A stretch of 34,598 bases of DNA from Candidatus Melainabacteria bacterium (GCA_012965515.1 DTSE01000172.1:1-34598); one strand, 5' to 3'; positions 24,798-33,664 are shown, counted from the stretch's first letter. Notes: a model not told the origin generated them from the sequence alone. Made by a program: numbers and translations.

Positions 24798-25730
24798 ATG
24801 AGAGCAGCAATTCGAAATTTGGCATTGGCTCAAGCATTGGCGGTGGCATTTACTTTTACAGTTGGCAGTACTATCTCATTTGCTGAAAACGCAAAGGATG
24901 AGCCGACCGTAGAAGATCTCAAAAATTCCAAAGAACGCAATGTAATACTTCTGCCGCGCTCGAGCCAATCGATTTATTCCAAGACGGAAACGAAGCCTTC
25001 GCATGTAACCGGACGCTCGATCAAAAACACTCAGCCGGCAAGAACAGTGAAAAAACGTCCACCGGTGCAGGCAAAAACTCCAGCACAAACGGTCAACCCG
25101 CCGGCAAAAGCAGCAGTCCAAACGGCAATGACAGCATCTAGCGTTCCGTCTAGCGGAGATTCAATCATCAATGTCTGGTTGGATAAAAAAGGCGCGACTC
25201 CTCAGTACAAGAACGGTGACAAGATGAAGATCAACGTTTCTGCTTCGCAGGACTGCAATGTAATGATCTTCGACTTTGATGGACGAGGCAAATTGACTCA
25301 GCTTTATCCCAATGAGTATCAACAAAAAACACTACTGAGAGCCGGTGACACCATCACTTTTGGCGGGGCGGACAGTCCTTTCGACTATCAAGTCAGCTTG
25401 CCCAAAGGAAGTACTCACGCGCAGGAGAGAATATTCGTCTATGCATATCCTCTCACTGAGAAGCCTTTGTCCATTGCACTTGGCACCGAAGACGGCACTC
25501 CGTTTCGCTCGGGCGAAATGACATTGGCTCAGTACAAGAAAATGGTTGCTGAATCAAAAGTGTTTTTCAACAACTCCAACAAGAATCCGCAGACAAGTAA
25601 CGATCGCGATGTAAAAATCGTTCCCAAAACACCAACCGGTGCTCCGGCTCTAAAACTTGTTGTAGCCGACGATGAAAAGTCCGGACAACCGAATAAGAAA
25701 GAACTGAGTTTCACTATTCACGCCAACTGA
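24798..25730 (+). CDS. Secreted DUF4384 domain protein
   Basis: This 310-residue protein starts at an ATG with a strong GAGGAAA ribosome site. Residues 1-30 form a signal peptide (cleavage probably after SFA). A Pro/Lys/Ala-rich linker runs to about 118, then a DUF4384 domain at 122-225 (VWLDKKGATPQYKNGDKMKI; CNVMIFDFDGRGKLTQLYPN; the IFVYAYPL strand). It is the soluble, exported counterpart of the DUF4384 domain in the preceding trypsin-like gene, 147 bases upstream on the same strand. DUF4384 occurs beside proteases, kinases and caspase-like proteins and is thought to be a binding module; its ligand is unknown. The gene ends at a strong bidirectional terminator. Confidence 0.85.
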   Translation: MRAAIRNLALAQALAVAFTFTVGSTISFAENAKDEPTVEDLKNSKERNVILLPRSSQSIYSKTETKPSHVTGRSIKNTQPARTVKKRPPVQAKTPAQTVNPPAKAAVQTAMTASSVPSSGDSIINVWLDKKGATPQYKNGDKMKINVSASQDCNVMIFDFDGRGKLTQLYPNEYQQKTLLRAGDTITFGGADSPFDYQVSLPKGSTHAQERIFVYAYPLTEKPLSIALGTEDGTPFRSGEMTLAQYKKMVAESKVFFNNSNKNPQTSNDRDVKIVPKTPTGAPALKLVVADDEKSGQPNKKELSFTIHAN

Positions 25731-25746
25731 TAAGCATTTATTACAC

Positions 25747-25792
25747 CAATTAAAAAACCGCCCTCGAGTCTGAGAGCGGTTTTTTTTAATTG
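25747..25792. terminator. Bidirectional intrinsic terminator
   Basis: A stem ACCGCCCTC/GAGAGCGGT with one mismatch is flanked by A6 on the left and T8 on the right, extended by CAATTA/TAATTG. It lies between the convergent DUF4384 gene and the small exported-protein gene, and can end both transcripts. Confidence 0.85.
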
Positions 25793-25850
25793 CTGATTTG
25801 CTAGACCACTACTTACACTTCTGCTTAGTGGTCACTCCCGCTCTTCTAGA

Positions 25851-26228
25851 TCAGTCTAGATCGCCCATGCTGAATTGTTCTTTCGAGAATGGTTTGTCGC
25901 ATTTGAGTGAGTTCTTGAAACCGGCCTGGCTGCCATCGATTGTGCCAGATACAAGTCCGATAGGAAGGCCAACCAGAGCTGCCAATCCTGTCATTACGGG
26001 ATTGGCATTATCACCGGCCACCTTTTGGGTTTGATCTTTTGTGTTTTCTGCCGACTTGCGAACAATTGCTACAGGCAAACCAATCACCATCGCAGTCGCA
26101 ACTGAGGCACCTTTCATAGGCATACCGACTACTACACTCAGAACGCCGTCATCGTCGGCGAATGCAGGTGTGACAGCGACTGTACTTATCGCTAGACCGG
26201 ACAAAAATGCCGCACATAGTTTCTTCAT
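25851..26228 (-). CDS. Small exported protein of unknown function
   Basis: This is a 125-residue protein. MKKLCAAFLSGLAISTVAV followed by TPAFA-DDD is a classic signal peptide (cleavage about residue 24). The mature part has two Gly/Val/Ala-rich hydrophobic stretches (about 29-56 and 77-95) containing related VG(M/L)P motifs, which could be membrane-associated hairpins, and a polar C-terminus with one Cys. The start is supported by GGGGG upstream. It is transcribed alone between terminators. I do not recognise a family. Confidence 0.75.
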   Translation of the reverse strand: MKKLCAAFLSGLAISTVAVTPAFADDDGVLSVVVGMPMKGASVATAMVIGLPVAIVRKSAENTKDQTQKVAGDNANPVMTGLAALVGLPIGLVSGTIDGSQAGFKNSLKCDKPFSKEQFSMGDLD

Positions 26229-26350
26229 TTCTTAACCCCCAGGAAACAAGTTGCCCATTGGCAAACTTAGTCTCTTCAGAGTAGCCCTGGGCGGGTGTAT
26301 GCGTCAAGCAATCCAACTTATATACAATTGTCAGAGAAGCACCAGAGGAA

Positions 26351-26378
26351 CAAAAGGCACTGCATATAGTGCCTTTTG
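26351..26378 (-). terminator. Hairpin terminator downstream of the 26459-27217 gene
   Basis: Perfect 11-bp arms (CAAAAGGCACT and AGTGCCTTTTG) with a 6-base loop form the stem. On the minus strand the stem ends in TTTTG. It lies about 80 bases past the gene's stop and before the next minus-strand gene. Confidence 0.7.
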
Positions 26379-26458
26379 CCGTCTGAGTTTCAGTGTACTC
26401 CGTTTCGCGTAAGGCACCTCAGACAAAACTCAATACTTTCGATTGAACTCTCCTCTCT

Positions 26459-27217
26459 CTAATAACCTGGGCGTCCCATTTGCAGGCGCAGGATCAGATC
26501 GGCGTTGAGAATGCTGCCTGTATATCTATCGCTGTGGACAAAATGATCGAATGCGGCAGGGAAATCGGTTTGAGCGAGAGCGACTTCCTCCGGACTGTAA
26601 TAGCCAACGAATCCTTCGCAGGTATAGGCGGGCTGATAGCCCTCGCCAGGAGGTGGCGGTAAGTTTTGAGAGCCGCCACCGGTTCCACCGGAACCGGAGC
26701 CTGTCATCACGGGGAGTCCATCTGGAAAGCCGTCTTGAGCAGAGTGTCCTCTTTCACCAGACTGTGACCACTCGTTCTGGTGAAATTCATCTCCCCCCCA
26801 GGCATCAGGCATATAACTGCCATGTCCGGTAGTCAATCCGCTGTCTCGTTCATCCATTATGCCGGTGTTAATTCTGTGGACTTTACTAAAACCCATATAC
26901 GGAGGCAATCCATGAGTGCCTTCATCACCATAAATATGAGCTGCATGATGTTTGGCTTCTTTGACAAAACTGTCCATACGAGTAGGAGGCAGCCCATTAC
27001 GCCAATCGGAGGGAAAGTTAGCCTGGTATCTCGCATCAGCTTGGGCTTGGGCGATCATCTTACCTCTCGCCAGAGCAGCCCTTTGACTTTCCTGCACGTT
27101 CCTTTGATTTGCAACTTGAGTCCTTTGGAAATTCCCATAACCCTGTGCCTGAACAGCTGTTGCGGACAAAAGAAAGAAAAGTGCCGTTAAGTATAGAAAC
27201 GAGAGCTTCAAATTCAT
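26459..27217 (-). CDS. Exported protein of unknown function with Gly/Pro-rich linker
   Basis: This is a 252-residue protein. I chose the ATG at 27217 because it begins a clean signal peptide (MNLKLSFLYLTALFFLLSA, cleaved near VQA-QG) and has GAGG 7 bases upstream; the frame itself opens further upstream at 27316. The mature protein has a Gln/Arg/Ala-rich helical region, a His/Gly-rich middle (KHHAAHIYGDEGTHGLPPY; GHGSYMPDAWGGDEFHQNEW), a Gly/Ser/Pro linker (GSGSGGTGGGSQNLPPPPGE) and a C-terminal segment ending LILRLQMGRPGY. The His-rich middle could bind metal, but no family is recognised. Confidence 0.7.
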   Translation of the reverse strand: MNLKLSFLYLTALFFLLSATAVQAQGYGNFQRTQVANQRNVQESQRAALARGKMIAQAQADARYQANFPSDWRNGLPPTRMDSFVKEAKHHAAHIYGDEGTHGLPPYMGFSKVHRINTGIMDERDSGLTTGHGSYMPDAWGGDEFHQNEWSQSGERGHSAQDGFPDGLPVMTGSGSGGTGGGSQNLPPPPGEGYQPAYTCEGFVGYYSPEEVALAQTDFPAAFDHFVHSDRYTGSILNADLILRLQMGRPGY

Positions 27218-27374
27218 GCCGAACCTCAAATAGCGATACCTGCTTATGTTCAGGACCCTACCAGTTGTCATTGGCGCATTTATGGCGCAATATTGGCAAA
27301 TTGGGGGCAAGCCCAAAATTGATGATTTGAAATGCTAGATTGAGCGATCGTAAGAGACATATCTCCGAGCGCTA

Positions 27375-29186
27375 ATGACTCTTTCTCTAGGAAAAAAAGC
27401 TCTGATACTAGTGGCTGTGCCTTTGGTATTTGAACTTGGATTTGTGGCGTCCTTTGCGTATCTAGTCAATCAAGTAGACAGAGAGAGAGCACGCGAAGCA
27501 CATGCGCGTGATGTAGCTGGACATTTGAACATACTGCTAAGACTGGTCATGGAAAGAAGTTCCTCGCTCATTGTTTCTCACTTCACCAGTCGAGAGACGT
27601 TCAGGCGACGAGCAGATGCTGCCAAGAAGAGGTTTTACAAAGAGAAGGAAATCATTACTGGCCTAGTTGCTGACAATCCGCATGAAAAAGAATCCTGGGA
27701 CAAAATCTACAAATTGATGGATGACGGAGATCGTTTTTTCGATCATGCCAAAACAATGGTGGATATCGGAAACAAGCTTGCCGCCGGGATGGAGATGGTA
27801 AAGGTCAACCGGCTTATGGCTGATGTCTTCCAGGCAATCGACCATCTCGTGGAAGAACAGGAAGCAGAAACGCAAGAGACAAAGAAAAAACAAGCCGAGG
27901 TTCGCGCCCAAATCGAGATTCTCATTTATGCCGCGGTCTTTTTAAACATCCTTCTAGCAGTCGGATTGGCTCTGTCTTTTAATCGCAGCACCGCGCAAAG
28001 GTTAAAGGTGTTACTGGACAATACCTACAAGGTTGCGTCTCAACAGCCACTTTCTGCGCCGCTTCGAGGAGATGATGAGTTAGCTCATCTCGATCGTACT
28101 TTTCGAAAAATGGCAGATGCACTAGCGTCAATGAGACGAAAAGAGAGTGCGATTCTAACCAGTGCAGCCGACATAATTTGTTCCCTTGATGAAGAACGGC
28201 GTTTTACTCAGGTCAATCCGGCCGCTTCCAAACAATGGGGCTATGAAAGTGACGACTTGATTGGCAGGAGGCTTGACCAGCTAGTCGACGAAGCAGATCT
28301 CAAAACTACAATCGATCACATCAACACCATAATCGAAACAAAGGGTCATGGTGCTTTTACCAATCGAATTGTGATCGAAAATGGCGAAGAACGTGACTGC
28401 GAATGGTCAATAGTCTGGTCAAACGAAGAAAAGTCTCTGATGTGTGTAGTGCACGACATAACAGAGCGCAAACAAATAGACCAAATGAAGCGCGATTTCG
28501 TAGCTATGGTCAGCCACGATTTACGCACTCCCCTTACATCCATTCAGATGGTCCATTCTTTATTGGCTGCAGGTGCTTACGGAGACTTGAATGACGATGG
28601 CAAAGAAAGCGTCCAAGGAGCGCAAGACAGCTGCGATCGTCTTATCACTTTAGTGAACGACCTGCTCGACCTTGAGCGTATGGAATCGGGCCGAATGGAC
28701 TTGTCTCTTGATTCAATTCCACTGAGCGACATCATCAAGCCTTCAATCAATATGGTTGCCAATGCCATCAAACAAAAGAAGATCGAATTGATTTTAGATA
28801 GCTCTATTGATCCAGTGGTAAGAGCGGACAAAGAAAGAATGATTCAAGTCCTAATCAACTTAATTGCCAACGCTGTCAAATTCTCTCCAGAAAATTCCAC
28901 GCTTCAAATCACCAGCGATAGCGATGATAAATTTGCCATTGTTAGAGTCAAGGATGAAGGCAGAGGGGTTCCGGAAAGCATGCGCTCCTCAATCTTCGAA
29001 CGTTTCAAACAAGTCAAAAAGTCCGATTCTAAAGAACGAAAAGGCAGCGGTCTTGGACTAGCTATCTCCAAGGCAATTGTCGAACTACACGGCGGCCAAA
29101 TTGGTGTGGAACCAGTCGAAGGCAAGGGAAGCACCTTCTTCTTCAGCCTTCCTATCGCCGACAAAAAAAATCCTGAGCAAACATAA
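27375..29186 (+). CDS. Membrane sensor histidine kinase with HAMP and PAS domains
   Basis: This is a 603-residue kinase. TM1 spans about residues 9-31 and TM2 about 182-201, enclosing a helical extracytoplasmic sensor of about 150 residues (four-helix-bundle-like, no recognised ligand motif). A HAMP segment (about 202-255) and a PAS domain (about 256-365, ending VVHDITERKQ) precede the kinase core: H-box AMVSHDLRTPLTSIQ with His381, N-box LINLIANAVKFSP, DEGRGVP and GSGLGLAIS. All motifs are intact. The response regulator follows after 36 bases on the same strand, so the two form a pair. Signal and targets are unknown. Confidence 0.92.
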   Translation: MTLSLGKKALILVAVPLVFELGFVASFAYLVNQVDRERAREAHARDVAGHLNILLRLVMERSSSLIVSHFTSRETFRRRADAAKKRFYKEKEIITGLVADNPHEKESWDKIYKLMDDGDRFFDHAKTMVDIGNKLAAGMEMVKVNRLMADVFQAIDHLVEEQEAETQETKKKQAEVRAQIEILIYAAVFLNILLAVGLALSFNRSTAQRLKVLLDNTYKVASQQPLSAPLRGDDELAHLDRTFRKMADALASMRRKESAILTSAADIICSLDEERRFTQVNPAASKQWGYESDDLIGRRLDQLVDEADLKTTIDHINTIIETKGHGAFTNRIVIENGEERDCEWSIVWSNEEKSLMCVVHDITERKQIDQMKRDFVAMVSHDLRTPLTSIQMVHSLLAAGAYGDLNDDGKESVQGAQDSCDRLITLVNDLLDLERMESGRMDLSLDSIPLSDIIKPSINMVANAIKQKKIELILDSSIDPVVRADKERMIQVLINLIANAVKFSPENSTLQITSDSDDKFAIVRVKDEGRGVPESMRSSIFERFKQVKKSDSKERKGSGLGLAISKAIVELHGGQIGVEPVEGKGSTFFFSLPIADKKNPEQT

Positions 29187-29222
29187 GATATTATTGTTGC
29201 GGACTACTATTGAGCATTCCTT

Positions 29223-29906
29223 GTGGCGAAGATTCTCATTATCGAAGACGATGTGCAGCTGTCCAAGCTCGTGCGTGATTGGCTGAAACTGGAAAGGCAT
29301 GAGGTCGAGGTCGTCAACGACGGTCAAGAAGGTCTCAATCGCCTAAAAGCGTACGAATACGACCTTATTGTCCTCGATCTTGAATTACCGGTCATTGGTG
29401 GGATGGAAATACTGCGTGAATTTCGCGCCAGCGGCAAGAAAACGCCTGTACTAATCCTTACCGGACGCACCACAATAGACGACAAGGAAGTCGGTCTCGA
29501 CTCCGGAGCAGACGACTACCTTACCAAACCATTTCACGCAAAAGAATTAACCGCTCGTATTCGCGCTCTTATGCGCCGCGTAGGCGGACAAATGGGCACC
29601 GTACTAAGATCCGGCCCCATCGAGCTTGACCGCGCCGCTTTCACAGTAAAACGCGCAGGTGAGGAAATAAAATTAGTTCCAAAAGAATTTGCGCTCCTAG
29701 AATTCCTAATGCGCAACCCAGGAACAGTATTTCCACCCGAAGCTCTTCTCAATCGTGTCTGGTCGAACGAATCGGACGCCACCGTAGAAGCACTCACTAC
29801 TTGCATCAAACGCTTGCGAAAAAAACTTGACACCGAAGGACAAGAATCAATAATCCGCAACGTGCACGGCGTCGGATACGGACTTCGCGCCGACCTTACC
29901 ACCTAA
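29223..29906 (+). CDS. OmpR-family response regulator, partner of the PAS kinase
   Basis: This is a 227-residue regulator. The receiver has IIEDD (6-10), phospho-acceptor Asp52 in IVLDLELPVIGG, and GADDYLTKPFHAKELTARI. The winged helix (about 128-224) has LVPKEFALLEFLM, PEALLNRVW and the closing VHGVGYGLR. The start codon is GTG and the ribosome site is weak, suggesting coupling to the upstream kinase, 36 bases away. It is distinct from the KdpE-like regulator at 14895. It ends 14 bases before palindromic element copy 3. Confidence 0.92.
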   Translation: MAKILIIEDDVQLSKLVRDWLKLERHEVEVVNDGQEGLNRLKAYEYDLIVLDLELPVIGGMEILREFRASGKKTPVLILTGRTTIDDKEVGLDSGADDYLTKPFHAKELTARIRALMRRVGGQMGTVLRSGPIELDRAAFTVKRAGEEIKLVPKEFALLEFLMRNPGTVFPPEALLNRVWSNESDATVEALTTCIKRLRKKLDTEGQESIIRNVHGVGYGLRADLTT

Positions 29907-29920
29907 AGCAGAACATAAGA

Positions 29921-29960
29921 GGTCTAGAAAAAAGACCGTTAACGGTCTTTTTTCTAGACC
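29921..29960. terminator. Palindromic terminator element, copy 3
   Basis: This perfect 40-bp palindrome has the A6-GACCGTTAACGGTC-T6 core and outer arms GGTCTAG and CTAGACC. It starts 14 bases past the response-regulator stop and precedes the zinc-ribbon/DprA-WH gene. Confidence 0.85.
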
Positions 29961-30067
29961 CCAACCATTAATTGCAGAAATTCATAGTTGTCAGCAAGAA
30001 TTTCGTTTGAACTTTTTGTTCTCTCAACTCGTATTAACAGATATGAGTTCGAAAAGAGCGTTTCGAA

Positions 30068-31099
30068 ATGACACATACAGAGCGATCACAAGCAAATTGG
30101 ATCATGGCAATTCATGCTATGCCAGAGATCCACGCAAAACTTGGATCAGAATTGGATTGCGAGCAAGTTGTTATGTCAGCTCTAGCAACCAGAAAGTACA
30201 TTTACTGTAAACGTCGAGATTGTGGACACAAGAACACAATTCCAATACCAACTGTGCGTACTTTCACCTGCGAAAAATGTTGCAAGGAAATTTCGATCAC
30301 AGCAAAGACAAACTTTCATGGTGCACAAAAATTCAAACCTCGCCTCATGATCATAGAATTTCAAGAGCGAGGCATAACTCTTAGTGCTAATCAGTTAGCC
30401 AAACTCGCCGATGTATCAACAGACACGATCAATAGAATTCAGAAGCGAATGGCAATTGCTGCTGCCAATGAGATAGAAAAACTCGCGATAGAAATTCCGA
30501 CAGTATTGTGTACAAATGCAATTGGAAGACGTACGAAAAAGACACCTGCGGATGAGCCACCAGTTAGCGAAGAATTTGATCTTCAACGAAGAATTCAAGC
30601 AAATGAAAGCAACTTTTCAAATAGTCGTCCTGAGCTAACAGAACTAGAAGAAGCTGTGTTCCATGAATTGTCAGACGAACCTAAATCCTTCGACCAACTA
30701 TTCGAAACAACCAGAATGAGCGCATCTTCGCTAGGTGCAGCGTTAATGACGCTTGAATTGAAGGGTTGCCTGGAAAGGCATACTGGAGATCGCTTCACAC
30801 TTGCAGACAGCATGCAACTATCCATCACCATATTTGAAAGTGATTCCTCTGGAGCAAAGAGCGCAGAAGGTGTTGCACGATATTTAGTCAACTTCGTCAA
30901 AGACTACTTTCAAGCAATAGGAAGAAAGAATTTGCAGTTGTATTCAGTCTTAGACTGGTTTTGCAAGGATCGAACGCACTGGTCGCCTGGCTCTCTACTT
31001 GAATTTTGTGCTGCAAGTCGGCAGGTCACCTATGAAGAAATTCTAGACTACGTCACTCCATTAACATTCTTTGTAATTCCGGAACCCGACACTTCCTAG
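30068..31099 (+). CDS. Putative DNA-binding protein: IS1595-type zinc ribbon and HTH fused to a DprA-like winged helix
   Basis: This is a 343-residue protein. Residues 47-72 form a zinc ribbon (Cys47, Cys52, Cys68, Cys71), followed by EISITAKTNFHGAQKF, which corresponds to the FSVTTGTIFHGSK stretch of IS1595/ISXO2-type transposases. A helix-turn-helix follows (ITLSANQLAKLADVSTDTINRIQKRM, 103-128), again as in those transposases. The DDE nuclease domain is missing. Instead, residues about 194-246 (VFHELSDEPKSFDQLFETTRM and LMTLELKGCLERHTGDRFTL) match the DprA C-terminal winged helix, and the last 90 residues are unrecognised. The codon use looks AT-richer than its neighbours, hinting at transfer. 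It is probably a regulator derived from a transposase. The ribosome site is weak, so the start is uncertain. Confidence 0.75.
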   Translation: MTHTERSQANWIMAIHAMPEIHAKLGSELDCEQVVMSALATRKYIYCKRRDCGHKNTIPIPTVRTFTCEKCCKEISITAKTNFHGAQKFKPRLMIIEFQERGITLSANQLAKLADVSTDTINRIQKRMAIAAANEIEKLAIEIPTVLCTNAIGRRTKKTPADEPPVSEEFDLQRRIQANESNFSNSRPELTELEEAVFHELSDEPKSFDQLFETTRMSASSLGAALMTLELKGCLERHTGDRFTLADSMQLSITIFESDSSGAKSAEGVARYLVNFVKDYFQAIGRKNLQLYSVLDWFCKDRTHWSPGSLLEFCAASRQVTYEEILDYVTPLTFFVIPEPDTS

Positions 31100-31103
31100 C
31101 AAA

Positions 31104-31127
31104 AAGGGTCTGCCAAAGCAAACCCTT
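31104..31127 (-). terminator. Rho-independent terminator of the superoxide dismutase gene
   Basis: On the minus strand, AAGGGTTTGC and GCAGACCCTT pair (one wobble) around a TTTG loop and are followed by a T-run. It lies 22 bases past the dismutase stop, within the convergent gap. Confidence 0.7.
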
Positions 31128-31149
31128 CAAGACTTCAATTCAAAACAGA

Positions 31150-31938
31150 TTATAGGGTTGCTTCCAAACCAGTCGGATGCTTCCTTGTGATGTTGAAGCG
31201 TTTGCTAACGACATCCCAATCTACGTTCTTCATAAATGCATCGAGATATTTGGCGCGGTCGATGCCATAGTCAACCATGTAGGCATGCTCATAAACATCA
31301 AGTACTAGAAGCGGCACAAAGTTCGCTGGTGAGCCGATATTGTGAGTATCCAATCCAAAGGAATCGATAAATCCTCCGCGTGTATTGAAGCCTATTACGA
31401 CCCATCCACGCACACTCTTGCCTGCTGCTTTTAGGAAATCGTTGAATTTACCAATATTACCCCAACGCTCTTCGATAGCTGATTTCAGGTCGCCAGTTGG
31501 CTCGCCACCTTTGCCGCCAAGGTTTCCGAAATAAAACTCGTGATAGATGACACCATTAACTGCAAAACTCTGCTCAACAAGCATTTCGCGTACTGCTGAA
31601 TAGGTGGCATTTGCAGATGCCAATTCAACATCTTTCAGTTTGCTGCGCAGTTCATTCGACTTTCCGATGTATCCCTTGTACAGCTTCAAATGCTGTTCGA
31701 TTTGGCTTGCTGAAAGCCCATCCAATTTCCCCTGCAGACCAGAAAAATCTTTCGCTACATAGGGCTCGCCGCCAGATGCGGCAGGTGTGCTTGTGCCGCC
31801 TGCAGCAGCGAATGCGGGAGAGACGAGCGCTCCTGCGGCCGCCACAGCTCCCATCGTCAAAACCTCTCTTCTCGTGAGTAGTCCCGCTTTGGATACTTCG
31901 TAGTTACCAATTATTTCCTTCTCTGACTTTCCTGCCAT
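31150..31938 (-). CDS. Tat-exported Fe/Mn superoxide dismutase family protein
   Basis: This is a 262-residue protein. The N-terminus has a twin-arginine leader (LTRREVLTMG, Arg23-Arg24) with an Ala-rich hydrophobic core and AFA cleavage site near residue 44, so it should be exported folded. The dismutase fold spans about 55-255. By alignment with E. coli SodA the metal ligands are His83 (IEQHLKLYKGY), His133 (IYHEFYFGNL), Asp214 and His218 (LDVYEHAY); all four are present. The first-helix HHxxHH pattern of usual dismutases is reduced to one His, and FW becomes FY after the second ligand. The reaction would be superoxide to peroxide and oxygen, or a related redox role. The start has an AGGAGG site. 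It is a single-gene unit with its own terminator. Confidence 0.88.
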   Translation of the reverse strand: MAGKSEKEIIGNYEVSKAGLLTRREVLTMGAVAAAGALVSPAFAAAGGTSTPAASGGEPYVAKDFSGLQGKLDGLSASQIEQHLKLYKGYIGKSNELRSKLKDVELASANATYSAVREMLVEQSFAVNGVIYHEFYFGNLGGKGGEPTGDLKSAIEERWGNIGKFNDFLKAAGKSVRGWVVIGFNTRGGFIDSFGLDTHNIGSPANFVPLLVLDVYEHAYMVDYGIDRAKYLDAFMKNVDWDVVSKRFNITRKHPTGLEATL

Positions 31939-32158
31939 ACCGCCTCCTGTTGATAACTCAATTCTTCTCTTGCGCGCCGAGCTGAAAATACAAAACCAGT
32001 ATGTATTAATTCAGAGCCAAATTTAGCTTAATTGCTGCTTTCAAGAAGCGCTCTCCAAGGCGAAAAGCGCTACCCTTACAAGACGCCTCATTTGAGTTTT
32101 TCAGCTTAACACATTGGCTCTACATTAAGCCCGCCGCATAACGCAAAGAGTAATTACA

Positions 32159-33664
32159 ATGACCTCCACGAAGCCTACCCCTGCAATGAACGAAGAAAAA
32201 AGAGAAACCACGTCGCTGGCTCAACCCAGCGCCAGCTATAGCCTCACTTTGAGGCTAAAAATAACAAATCGTCCAGGTATGCTTGGCAAGGTTGCATCGG
32301 TAATTGGCGAAGTTGGCGGAGACATTGGGGCCATCGATATTCAGGGTGTGGAAAAGGGGCACATCATTCGCGACATTACAGTCAATGTTCGTGATTCAGA
32401 ACATGGTGAAGAGCTGGTCAAGACGCTCAATACCGTAGATGGCATTCAAGTCATCAACGTGTCTGACAGAACATTCCTTATGCATCTCGGTGGAAAAATT
32501 CGCATCGCAAACAAAGTTCCACTGGCCACGCGAGACGATCTCTCCATGGCTTATACGCCAGGTGTAGCCAGAGTCTGCATGGCCATTCATCACGAACCGG
32601 AGAATGCATATAAGTTAACAATCAAACGCAATTCAGTCGCCGTTGTTTCAGATGGTACCGCGGTACTAGGACTGGGCAATATTGGGCCGAAAGCAGCAAT
32701 GCCAGTCATGGAAGGCAAAGCTATGCTCTTCAAGGAATTCGGAAAAATCGATGCTTATCCGATTTGTCTAGACACTCAAGACACAGAAGAAATCATCAAA
32801 GCAGTCAAATATATTGCCCCCGGATTTGGTGGCATCAATTTGGAAGACATCTCGGCACCCAGATGCTTTGAGATCGAAGCTCGCCTCAAAAAAGAGTTAG
32901 ACATCCCTGTTTTCCACGACGATCAGCACGGTACTGCGGTGGTTGTTTTGGCGGCGCTCATCAATGCATTGAAGATTGTTGATAAAAAAATGGAGAACCT
33001 GAAAGTGATCGTCAGCGGTGTCGGTGCTGCCGGCGTTGCATGTTCGAAGATTTTGATGTCTGCAGGAGTCAAGAACATCACTGGTTTTGACCGCTCTGGC
33101 GCCATCTACAAAGGTCGCACTGAAAACATGAACGGTATGAAGGAGTGGTTTGCGGATCATACAAACCCTGAGTTGTTGAAGGGCTCGCTCAAAGAAGCGA
33201 TGAAAGGGGCCGATTTGTATCTCGGTCTTTCAGGACCAGGAACAGTGAAAGCCGACTACCTTAAAGACATGGCTAAAGATGCGATCGTCTTTGCGATGGC
33301 AAACCCTGTTCCGGAAATCATGCCAGAAGAAGCACTGCCGCATGTTCGAATTATGGCGACCGGTCGTTCAGACTACCCAAATCAAATAAATAACGTCCTC
33401 TGTTTTCCCGGTATTTTCAGAGGAGCTCTAGATTGCCATGCCACAGACATCAATGAAGAAATGAAGTTGGCCGCCGCTCAGGCGATTGCTTCGGTCATAA
33501 AGGATAATGAACTCCATGAAGATTACATCGTGCCTGGAGTCTTCAACCAAGCAATTGCGCCATCAGTTGCAAAAGCTGTCGTCGAAGCTGCCAACAAAAC
33601 CGGTGTTGCTCGCAAATACAAAGAGAGTTTAATACCCATCCCCGATGAGCCGATCGAAGCGTAA
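32159..33664 (+). CDS. NAD(P)-dependent malic enzyme with N-terminal ACT domain
   Basis: This is a 501-residue cytosolic enzyme that decarboxylates malate to pyruvate. An ACT domain (about 27-105; [21 protein letters not shown]) at the N-terminus probably binds a small regulatory ligand. The catalytic part has YTPGVARVC (132-140), [13 protein letters not shown] (164-176) and NLEDISAP with the metal ligands Glu229/Asp230. It also has FHDDQHGTA with Asp254/255 and the nucleotide-binding [10 protein letters not shown] (287-296). Asp311 at the end of the second strand suggests preference for NAD over NADP. The ATG has an AAAGAG site upstream. The phosphotransacetylase domain found in MaeB-type enzymes is absent. 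Confidence 0.93.
   Translation: MTSTKPTPAMNEEKRETTSLAQPSASYSLTLRLKITNRPGMLGKVASVIGEVGGDIGAIDIQGVEKGHIIRDITVNVRDSEHGEELVKTLNTVDGIQVINVSDRTFLMHLGGKIRIANKVPLATRDDLSMAYTPGVARVCMAIHHEPENAYKLTIKRNSVAVVSDGTAVLGLGNIGPKAAMPVMEGKAMLFKEFGKIDAYPICLDTQDTEEIIKAVKYIAPGFGGINLEDISAPRCFEIEARLKKELDIPVFHDDQHGTAVVVLAALINALKIVDKKMENLKVIVSGVGAAGVACSKILMSAGVKNITGFDRSGAIYKGRTENMNGMKEWFADHTNPELLKGSLKEAMKGADLYLGLSGPGTVKADYLKDMAKDAIVFAMANPVPEIMPEEALPHVRIMATGRSDYPNQINNVLCFPGIFRGALDCHATDINEEMKLAAAQAIASVIKDNELHEDYIVPGVFNQAIAPSVAKAVVEAANKTGVARKYKESLIPIPDEPIEA

Noticed and set aside
27218-27316. Longer N-terminus for the exported protein ending at 26459
   Set aside because: It would bury the signal peptide 33 residues inside the protein; the ATG at 27217 has a good ribosome site.
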